A DNA stretch of 64,000 nt from Gilliamella sp. wkB7. GTDB lineage: Bacteria; Pseudomonadota; Gammaproteobacteria; Enterobacterales; Orbaceae. Below are positions 57,604 through 64,000 of this stretch, piece by piece. The notes under the pieces were generated by a model that worked only from the letters and a program-made list of their open reading frames with translations, was not told the origin of the DNA and searched no databases. Position 1 is the stretch's first letter. Each line of letters begins with the position of its first letter. The position numbers were made by a program, and so were the translations under genes. The DNA lies in contig NZ_CM004509.1 of assembly GCF_001693435.1 (NCBI RefSeq), forward strand, positions 2,356,001-2,420,000. Direction: 5' to 3'.

Positions 57604-58446
57604 ATGAAATTACTCTTTTCTAAACGTTCTCCTCTTAGTGTGCAGTTATTTATATCTTTATTGTTATCTATTATATTGATAATATTAGATTTAAATTATC
57701 GTCCGTTTAAAGAAGTTCGTTACTATTTAGATACAATGATTTCGCCATTGTATTACATTTCAAATGCACCTAAAGCGACCTATGACACACTTTATGAGAT
57801 GTCAAAGACACGTGAAGCGTTAGAAAAAGAAAATGCAAATTTAAATAATATACTGCTTGAAAAAAAGACAGACCTGTTATTGCTTGAGCATCTTAGACAT
57901 GAAAACGATCGATTAAGAGAATTACTAGGGTCGCCTTTAAGACATGATGAACATAAAATGGCAGCTCAAGTTATATTAGCTGATACAGATCCTTATGTTT
58001 ATCAGGTAGTTATTAATAAAGGTAAAAATGACGGTGTTTATATTGGTCAACCTGTCGTTGATGATAAAGGTATCGTTGGGCAAATTTATGAAACAGCTCA
58101 AAAAACCAGTCGGGCAATTTTAGTTTGTGATTATCAACATGCAATACCTGTACAAATATTAAGAAATGATATTTCTATGGTGGCAGTCGGTAATGGATGC
58201 AGTAATGATTTAACACTCGATTTTTTACCAAATAATGTTGATATCAAAGTCGGTGACATATTAGTAACTTCTGGACTAGATGGTCGTTTTCCTGAGGGCT
58301 ATCCTGTTGCAGTAGTAAGTTCTGTCAAACTTGATATTAGCGATTCAACTCCGGTTATTTCAGCAACGCCGACAGCTGATCTAAAACGTTTACGCTATCT
58401 ATTATTACTATGGGGAGATCAAGGAGTAAAACATGAGGGCTCGTAA
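57604..58446 (+). CDS. mreC: Rod-shape determining protein MreC
   Basis: Bitopic protein of 280 residues: a membrane helix (about 12-30), a coiled coil (about 60-105, rich in Leu/Glu/Lys heptads) and a periplasmic beta domain with NDGVYIGQPVVDDKGIVGQI and VGDILVTSGLDGRFPEGYPV, the MreC signatures. E. coli MreC has a longer tail (367). mreD overlaps its end by 14 bases. Confidence 0.95.
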   Translation: MKLLFSKRSPLSVQLFISLLLSIILIILDLNYRPFKEVRYYLDTMISPLYYISNAPKATYDTLYEMSKTREALEKENANLNNILLEKKTDLLLLEHLRHENDRLRELLGSPLRHDEHKMAAQVILADTDPYVYQVVINKGKNDGVYIGQPVVDDKGIVGQIYETAQKTSRAILVCDYQHAIPVQILRNDISMVAVGNGCSNDLTLDFLPNNVDIKVGDILVTSGLDGRFPEGYPVAVVSSVKLDISDSTPVISATPTADLKRLRYLLLLWGDQGVKHEGS

Positions 58447-58918
58447 TAGCATATTAATTATTTGGTTCACTTTGTTAATAGGCTTATTTTTTCAAATTAT
58501 ACCTTGGTCACCTTCATATGATATGTTTAAACCACATTTGTTTTTATTAATTATCGCTTATTGGTTAATTACTCTTCCTTATCAGATTGGCATAGGTACT
58601 GCATTTGTTTTTGGTTTAATAATAGATTTATGTTCGGGAACAATATTAGGTGTACATGCTTTTATCTATTCTTTAATTGCCTATTTACTTGTATTCAAAT
58701 ACCAATTATTGAGTAATTTAGCTTTATGGCAACAGGCTTTTATCTTATTTGGTATTTCGGTATGTTATAATGCATTAATCTTTATATTTCAGGTAAGTAT
58801 TTATCATACAATTACTATGTCACCTTATATACTATTATCAAGTTGTGTTGATGGCTTTTTATGGATATGGATATATCTGCTATTGCAAAGCATAAAACAA
58901 AACTTTGCAATTAATTAG
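58433..58918 (+). CDS. mreD: Rod-shape determining protein MreD
   Basis: Membrane protein of 161 residues with five or six helices. FGLIIDLCSGTILGVHAFIY is the MreD signature. It overlaps mreC by 14 bases and is followed by rng after 14 bases; maf (yhdE), which lies between in E. coli, is missing. Confidence 0.93.
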   Translation: MRARNSILIIWFTLLIGLFFQIIPWSPSYDMFKPHLFLLIIAYWLITLPYQIGIGTAFVFGLIIDLCSGTILGVHAFIYSLIAYLLVFKYQLLSNLALWQQAFILFGISVCYNALIFIFQVSIYHTITMSPYILLSSCVDGFLWIWIYLLLQSIKQNFAIN

Positions 58919-58932
58919 GGGAATATTTCTGT

Positions 58933-60408
58933 ATGTCTGTTGAATTATTAATGAACGTAACTCCGTCTGAAACGCGAGTTGCTTATATTGAAGATGGTGT
59001 ATTGCAAGAAATTCATGTTGATCGTGAATCACGTCGAGGCATTGTCGGTAATATTTATAAAGGAAAAATTATTCGTATTTTGCCTGGGATGCAGGCCGCA
59101 TTTGTCGATATTGGTCTTGAAAAGGCTGCATTTTTGCATGCATCTGATATTATGCCACATACTGAATGTGTGTCAGATTCAGAACAAGAGCAATTCCAAG
59201 TAAAAGATATTTCTGAACTTGTCCGTCAAGGACAAGATTTAATGGTACAAGTCGTTAAAGATCCCTTAGGTACTAAAGGCGCTCGACTCACAACCGATAT
59301 TACTTTACCATCACGTTATTTGGTATTGATGCCAGGTCAAAATTCTGCACATGTTGCTACTTCTCAACGCATAGAAAGTGAAGAAGAGCGTCAAAGGCTA
59401 AAACATATTGTTGAACAATATGTAACCCCAGATGGTGGTTTTATTGTTAGAACTGCTGCCGAGGGTGCAAGTGCTCATGAGCTAGAGCAAGATGCAAACT
59501 TTTTAAAACGGTTATGGGCTAAGATTCAGGAACGAATGGCTCGTCCTACCAGTAAAAATTTAGTTTATGGTGAGTTAGCTTTATCGCAGCGCGTATTAAG
59601 AGACTTTGTTGGAGATCCAATTGAGCGTATTTTAGTTGATTCTAAATTGACTTATGATCTTCTCGTCGATTTTACTCAAGAGTTTATGCCAGAAGTCACT
59701 AATAAACTCTTTCATTATCGTGGTAATATCCCAATATTCGATCTATATGATACTGAAAATGAGATTCAACGAGCATTAGATCGCAAGGTTAAACTGAAAT
59801 CGGGTGGTTATTTAATTATAGACCAAACTGAAGCCATGACAACAATTGATATTAACACTGGTGCATTTGTTGGTCATCGAAATTTAGAAGAGACAATCTT
59901 TAACACTAATATAGAGGCAACCATTGCTATTGCGCGTCAATTAAGATTACGCAATTTAGGTGGTATTATTATTATCGATTTTATCGATATGCAAGAAAAT
60001 TTGCATCGAGAACGTGTATTACAATCATTGCAGGATTCTTTATCGAAAGACCGAGCTAGAACGACTATTAATTCATTTTCTACATTAGGACTAGTAGAAA
60101 TGACGCGTAAACGAACTCGTGAAAGTATTGGGCATATTTTGTGTGAAGAATGTCCTGCTTGTAAGGGTAGAGGAATAGTCAAATCAGTTGAAACTGTTTG
60201 TAATGAAATTTTACGTGAAATTGTAAGAGTATATAAAGCTCATCGTTCTGAATATTTTTTAGTCTATGCGTCATCTGCTGTTGCGAATGCTTTAACGATT
60301 GATGAATCACATGCACTTGCTGAAGTTGAAGTCTTTGTTGGTAAAAGAGTTGAAGTGAAAATTGAACCACTTTATATTCAAGAACAATATGATGTGGTAT
60401 TAATGTAA
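58933..60408 (+). CDS. rng: Ribonuclease G
   Basis: Endoribonuclease of 491 residues that matures 16S rRNA 5' ends and degrades some mRNAs. The S1 domain covers about 35-130 (GNIYKGKIIRILPGMQAAFV), catalytic Asp lie in TTIDINTGAFVG and IIIDFIDM, and the zinc-link CPACKGRG stands near 410. Length is as in E. coli RNase G (489), without the RNase E tail. It is the last gene of mreBCD-rng. Confidence 0.97.
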   Translation: MSVELLMNVTPSETRVAYIEDGVLQEIHVDRESRRGIVGNIYKGKIIRILPGMQAAFVDIGLEKAAFLHASDIMPHTECVSDSEQEQFQVKDISELVRQGQDLMVQVVKDPLGTKGARLTTDITLPSRYLVLMPGQNSAHVATSQRIESEEERQRLKHIVEQYVTPDGGFIVRTAAEGASAHELEQDANFLKRLWAKIQERMARPTSKNLVYGELALSQRVLRDFVGDPIERILVDSKLTYDLLVDFTQEFMPEVTNKLFHYRGNIPIFDLYDTENEIQRALDRKVKLKSGGYLIIDQTEAMTTIDINTGAFVGHRNLEETIFNTNIEATIAIARQLRLRNLGGIIIIDFIDMQENLHRERVLQSLQDSLSKDRARTTINSFSTLGLVEMTRKRTRESIGHILCEECPACKGRGIVKSVETVCNEILREIVRVYKAHRSEYFLVYASSAVANALTIDESHALAEVEVFVGKRVEVKIEPLYIQEQYDVVLM

Positions 60409-60422
60409 AGCAATAACATGTT

Positions 60423-60459
60423 AAAAAGTTTCAGGTTAACTATACGTTTCAGTATAAAA
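60423..60459 (+). repeat. Interspersed 37-bp repeat, copy D
   Basis: AAAAAGTTTCAG, GTTAAC and TATACGTTTCAGTATAAAA, starting 15 bases after the rng stop. It differs from copy C only at a T/C in the GTTTyAG element. Confidence 0.85.
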
Positions 60460-60520
60460 ATAACATAATAATGGTTATATATCAAAAATATAGCATTATA
60501 AATTAAAATTTAAGGAATTT

Positions 60521-61978
60521 ATGATAGTAACTCAAGTGAGTGAACGGCTACTCAACCCTAATAACTTAAGCCAACGTGATATTTCACATTTGCTTGATAT
60601 GTTAAGTTCAAGGCAAATTGATTTTGGTGATTTATACTTTTTATCTGGTTATTACGAAAGCTGGGTACTGGAAGATAGCATTATTAAAAATGCTTCGTTC
60701 CATCGTGATCAAGGTGTTGGCGTTCGTGCAGTTGTTGGCGAAAAAACTGGTTTTGCTTATACTGATCAGCTCTCTTTAAATCGTTTAGAACAGAGTGTAT
60801 TGGCAGCCAATTCAATCACTAAACAACAAACTCCAATTGTTGTCACACCTTTTAAAACGGCTAAAACGGTACCAATGTATGCATCAATCAATCCAATTAA
60901 CTCTTTTTCTCAAGAGCAAAAGATTGCATTGTTACGACATATTGATCAGTTAGCAAGGTCAATTGACAAAAATGTAATTGAAGTATCAGCCAGTTTAACT
61001 GGTAGTTATGAAGATATTTTGATTGCAGGTACTGATGGTACACTATGCGCCGATATCCGTCCATTAGTACGTTTATCTGTATCGGTCATTGTCGAAAAAG
61101 ACGGGAAACGTGAACGTGGTGGTAGTGGCGGTGGTGGTCGTTTTGGTTATGAGTATTTTTTAAATATTAATCCTAAAACGTCTGAAAGCTTTGCTGATAG
61201 TTATACTCGAGAAGCGGTAAGATTAGCATTAGTTTCATTGTCTGCTAAAGCTGCCCCAGCAGGTACAATGCCAGTAATTTTAGGTGCGGGTTGGCCAGGA
61301 GTACTACTTCATGAAGCGGTAGGGCATGGTTTAGAAGGCGATTTTAATCGCAAAAATAGCTCGGTATTCTCAGGAAAAATTGGTGAAAAAGTCACGTCAG
61401 AACTCTGTACAATTGTAGATGATGGAACAATTGAAAATCGCAGGGGGTCATTATCAATTGATGACGAAGGTACCGTAAGTCAAAAAACCATTCTTATCGA
61501 AAATGGTATTTTAAAAGGTTATATGTTTGATAAGACTAATGCTAAATTGATGAATACACATTCAACCGGCAATGGTCGTCGTGAAGGATATGCATGCTTA
61601 CCTATGCCAAGAATGACTAACACTTATATGTTAGCTGGAGAATCTACTTTCGACGATATTATCAATAGCGTTGACTATGGCCTTTATGCACCTAATTTTT
61701 CGGGTGGTCAGGTTGATATCACTTCTGGTAAGTTTGTATTTTCAACATCAGAAGCCTATTTAATTGAAAAAGGAAAAATAACTACGCCAGTTAAGGGCGC
61801 AACGTTAATTGGTTCTGGCATTGAAACCATGCAACAAATATCGATGGTAGGGAATGATCTCACATTAGATTCAGGTGTTGGTATTTGTGGCAAAGCTGGA
61901 CAGAGTGTTCCTGTAGGGGTTGGGCAACCCACTTTAAAAGTGGATAATTTAACCGTTGGCGGAACGATTAATAACTAA
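60521..61978 (+). CDS. tldD: Metalloprotease TldD
   Basis: Zinc metalloprotease subunit of 485 residues (E. coli 481) that acts with TldE/PmbA on peptides such as microcin precursors and unfolded Ccd[12 protein letters not shown] (from about 263) carries the zinc-binding His pair, and [19 protein letters not shown] is the conserved substrate-binding block. yhdP, usually just upstream, is absent; the gap to rng holds repeat copy D. Confidence 0.95.
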   Translation: MIVTQVSERLLNPNNLSQRDISHLLDMLSSRQIDFGDLYFLSGYYESWVLEDSIIKNASFHRDQGVGVRAVVGEKTGFAYTDQLSLNRLEQSVLAANSITKQQTPIVVTPFKTAKTVPMYASINPINSFSQEQKIALLRHIDQLARSIDKNVIEVSASLTGSYEDILIAGTDGTLCADIRPLVRLSVSVIVEKDGKRERGGSGGGGRFGYEYFLNINPKTSESFADSYTREAVRLALVSLSAKAAPAGTMPVILGAGWPGVLLHEAVGHGLEGDFNRKNSSVFSGKIGEKVTSELCTIVDDGTIENRRGSLSIDDEGTVSQKTILIENGILKGYMFDKTNAKLMNTHSTGNGRREGYACLPMPRMTNTYMLAGESTFDDIINSVDYGLYAPNFSGGQVDITSGKFVFSTSEAYLIEKGKITTPVKGATLIGSGIETMQQISMVGNDLTLDSGVGICGKAGQSVPVGVGQPTLKVDNLTVGGTINN

Positions 61979-62007
61979 TAATTATAAATATATGGGAAAT
62001 TAAATAG

Positions 62008-62676
62008 ATGGAAACATTCATCACTCTTTATCATGCTTTTATTAACATGGATATTGCAACACTATCAAATCCGAATGTGCTTTGGACGCTTTATGGTATG
62101 TTATTTGTCGTCATTCTATTAGAAAATGGCGTATTGCCAGCAGCATTTTTACCTGGTGATAGTTTATTATTCTTAACTGGTGTTTTGATTAGTCTTGATG
62201 TTTTTCATTTTGGTTTAATAAATGTTATTTTAATTGCTGGGGCAGCTTTAGGTACTTGGTTGGGTTATGCACAAGGTCTTTGGTTGGGTAACACTAAGCT
62301 AGTAAGGGGGTGGATGGAACATGTGCCTGAAAAATATCATAAAAAATCAGAGGTATTATTCCATAAATATGGATTACAAGCTCTATTTATTGGACGATTT
62401 ATTGCTTTTGTACGAACGTTATTACCGATGATGGCGGGATTATCAGGCTTGCATAGTCGAAAATTTCATATTTATAACTGGATCAGTGCGACATTATGGA
62501 TTTTCTTAATTGTGACATTAGGTTATTTATTTGGTTTATCACCAGTTTTTAATAAATATGAAAAACAAATTATGTCTCTTCTTATGTTGATTCCTGTTTT
62601 TTTATTAGTACTAGGATTAATTTTCTCACTATGGCTTGCATTTAAACGTTGGTTAGCAAAGAAGAAGCAATCTTAA
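62008..62676 (+). CDS. yqjA: DedA-family membrane protein YqjA/YghB
   Basis: Membrane protein of 222 residues of the DedA (SNARE-associated/VTT) family. LENGVLPAAFLPGDSLLFL with the conserved Glu and Asp, and GRFIAFVRTLLPMMAGLSG with essential Arg, match E. coli YqjA/YghB, which are needed for division and drug resistance via membrane potential or undecaprenyl-phosphate recycling. It follows tldD by 29 bases. Confidence 0.92.
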   Translation: METFITLYHAFINMDIATLSNPNVLWTLYGMLFVVILLENGVLPAAFLPGDSLLFLTGVLISLDVFHFGLINVILIAGAALGTWLGYAQGLWLGNTKLVRGWMEHVPEKYHKKSEVLFHKYGLQALFIGRFIAFVRTLLPMMAGLSGLHSRKFHIYNWISATLWIFLIVTLGYLFGLSPVFNKYEKQIMSLLMLIPVFLLVLGLIFSLWLAFKRWLAKKKQS

Positions 62677-62710
62677 AATTTAATATTGAAGATAAATTTA
62701 TAGAGAAGAG

Positions 62711-63098
62711 GGTGAAATTAACCGATAAGCCGGGTTCTGTCGTGGACAATCATTCCTCTAGGCTAATACTCACGTATTAGCTCAAGCAGTCTACCCGGAT
62801 TCAACGCGGGCCGCGCCAATGAATCCCTATTTGACCTTGCTCCGAGTGGAGTTTACCGTGCCACAACTGTTACCAGTTGCGCGGTGCGCTCTTACCACAC
62901 CCTTTCACCCTTACCTGTACTTATAAATAAGCCATCGGCGGTATACTTTCTGTTGCACTAGTCGTGAATGTATGCTCACGCCAACATTCCCCAGGCGTTA
63001 CCTGGCACTCTGCCCTATGGAGCCCGGACTTTCCTCCCCTCTGTTTGTCTCCTTTTTACAAAGGACTACAACAAAGCAGCGATTGTCTGGTTAATTTC
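62711..63098 (-). ncRNA. rnpB: RNase P RNA (class A)
   Basis: Catalytic RNA of about 388 nt that trims tRNA 5' ends. On the minus strand it starts GAAATTAACCAGACAATCGC and contains the conserved GAGGAAAGTCCGGGCTCC (CR I), GGTAAGGGTGAAAGGGTGCG, GAGCAAGGTCAAATAGGG and the end GACAGAACCCGGCTTATCGG (CR V). Order and spacing match E. coli M1 RNA (377 nt). A matching promoter lies directly upstream. Confidence 0.98.
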
Positions 63099-63105
63099 GC
63101 CAATG

Positions 63106-63133
63106 AGTATATCTTAATGTATGATTTTGTCCA
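63106..63133 (-). promoter_or_regulatory. rnpB promoter
   Basis: On the minus strand: TGGACA (63128-63133), a 16-base spacer and TATACT (63106-63111). The expected start, 63098-63099, coincides with the 5' end of the RNA predicted from homology. Confidence 0.75.
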
Positions 63134-63250
63134 GTAATGTCTGTTTTTAAATAGGCAGGTGGGTAAAGTATATACTTTTTTAAACTGATATTGCCAGAAA
63201 AGATAGGATCATATTAAGTGAAGCCTTAATCATTAAACTTGCTTACTCTA

Positions 63251-63275
63251 ATAGCACATTATAACAATGTGCTAT
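63251..63275. terminator. Hairpin after the small lipoprotein gene
   Basis: ATAGCACATT (63251-63260) pairs with AATGTGCTAT (63266-63275) around a 5-base loop, 25 bases beyond the lipoprotein stop. No T-run follows on the minus strand, so it is only a probable terminator. Confidence 0.45.
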
Positions 63276-63299
63276 CGTTATTAAATAAAGTAAGTTTAA

Positions 63300-63662
63300 C
63301 TACCACCTTTTTTGTTCATGATTTTCATCATAATTATACCAAGTTACAACACCTTTCGAAATGATAACTTCCAGTGTACCACTGATAGTATTAGATTGGG
63401 TCTCACCAATAATTAAATGGCTGGTTGAACTCTTTCTAATATATTTGTATGTCCATTGTACTTCATCAGAATTAATCACTTTCTTACTTACTGGCTCACC
63501 AAATAATGATATTATTTGTGATTCAGTTGTTGAACCTTCAACTATACTACTAACTTTGTCTTTACTTAGTGGTGTACCTTGTTCAATAAAATTATTTTGT
63601 GAACAACTCGATAATATTATTATTGAGAATAAAGCGATAAAGAACTTATTAACATTTTTCAT
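63300..63662 (-). CDS. Small outer-membrane lipoprotein, BamE/SmpA-like
   Basis: Lipoprotein of 120 residues. The signal peptide ends in a lipobox (ILSSC, C20). The mature part starts with SKDKVSSIVEGSTTESQIIS and FGEP, a pattern shared with the SmpA/OmlA (BamE-like) domain, where a two-helix, three-strand fold is built. It is not BamE itself by length and sequence; function is unknown. It is a single gene between rnpB and an Nlp-type regulator. Confidence 0.7.
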   Translation of the reverse strand: MKNVNKFFIALFSIIILSSCSQNNFIEQGTPLSKDKVSSIVEGSTTESQIISLFGEPVSKKVINSDEVQWTYKYIRKSSTSHLIIGETQSNTISGTLEVIISKGVVTWYNYDENHEQKRW

Positions 63663-63802
63663 TATATTGTAGCCTGATAATTAATATTATTTCTCCATGA
63701 ATATGAATGATAGCATATGTTTAGTAACGTTCAAGATCAACTAAAATTTAATCTATAATGAATATAGAAAATATTTTATTTCTATATGTTTCTATAGTTT
63801 CA

Positions 63803-64000
63803 TCATTCTTTATTAATTTTTTTTCGTTTACTTGTTGATTTTCGCTTTTTCTTCTTCTTTGTGGTGGATGTAAGTCGTAATACGCGTTTTATCGGTTCGT
63901 TGGTGATTGAATCAATATAACGGCTTGGCCAAATTTCATAAGGCTCCACATCTAGTGCTTGGGCAATAATAAACTCTCCTTTCGTCCAAGGTCGAGCTAA
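63803..64000 (-). CDS. Nlp/Ner-family DNA-binding regulator (partial, 3' part)
   Basis: The gene runs off the right edge; its last 65 codons are seen. LARPWTKGEFIIAQALDVEP followed by YEIWPSRY closely matches the Ner-like helix-turn-helix of E. coli Nlp (SfsB). The tail after about residue 45 is strongly basic, with a run of five lysines and more Lys/Arg, longer than in Nlp. It may affect sugar-fermentation genes as SfsB does, but this is inference. Confidence 0.8.
   Translation of the reverse strand, partial: LARPWTKGEFIIAQALDVEPYEIWPSRYIDSITNEPIKRVLRLTSTTKKKKKRKSTSKRKKINKE

Overview
This window is a stretch of core chromosome from an AT-rich gammaproteobacterium. Nearly every protein has a close Escherichia coli counterpart, often with near-identical motifs and length, and many E. 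coli gene neighbourhoods are kept (fldA-fur, cydABX-ybgC-tolQRA, hslVU, dcd-asmA, raiA-pheA, accBC, mreBCD-rng-tldD). Base composition, the loss of genes from conserved clusters and the mixture of enterobacterial and Pasteurellaceae-like order suggest Orbaceae (for example Gilliamella-type insect gut symbionts). That placement is inference. No rRNA, tRNA, intact insertion sequence, prophage or CRISPR array was seen.

Layout. 1-9.9 kb: the tail of uup, a SotB-type exporter, tpx, a DMT-family protein, a secreted class A acid phosphatase with a CRP-like site upstream, mrp, metG, a gene-poor decayed stretch, an SDR oxidoreductase, a truncated oxidoreductase remnant and a LysR regulator. 10-16.8 kb: tolC, nudF, cpdA (CRP-like site upstream), clsA, yciA-yciB, fur and fldA. 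17-26.8 kb: one long + strand run, sucCD, cydABX, ybgC-tolQRA and hslVU. 26.9-36.7 kb: asmA-dcd, mltA, cycA, a TerC-family gene, dacB and an ABC exporter. 37-42.3 kb: an XRE/S24-type repressor, an intergenic region with a candidate small RNA, an orphan tatA, a ubiquinone-type hydroxylase, an OYE oxidoreductase and an MFS exporter. 42.3-54.2 kb: mutY with an in-frame UGA near its end, pheA, raiA, trmJ, cysS, a small membrane protein, a GlsB-type protein, lysC with a lysine riboswitch, argR, mog, yadGH and eda. 54.2-64 kb: accBC, mreBCD, rng, tldD, yqjA, rnpB, a small lipoprotein and the 3' part of an Nlp/Ner-type regulator.

Functionally the window covers envelope maintenance (TolQRA, MreBCD, DacB, MltA, ClsA, TolC, AsmA), microaerobic respiration (cytochrome bd), translation (MetG, CysS, TrmJ, RaiA, RNase P, RNase G) and biosynthesis regulated by an RNA switch (LysC). 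Several conserved clusters have lost members: sucCD lacks sdh-sucAB, tolQRA lacks tolB-pal, mreBCD-rng lacks maf and yhdP, and tatA lacks tatBC.

The observations I consider most worth checking are: the UGA that splits mutY 33 codons before its conserved end; a promoter-to-terminator unit of about 83 nt (38099-38181) that looks like an undescribed small RNA with repeated UUCCUUA motifs; a 37-bp interspersed repeat in four copies, one of which forms the 3' end of an MFS gene; and a CI/LexA-like repressor lacking the catalytic serine.
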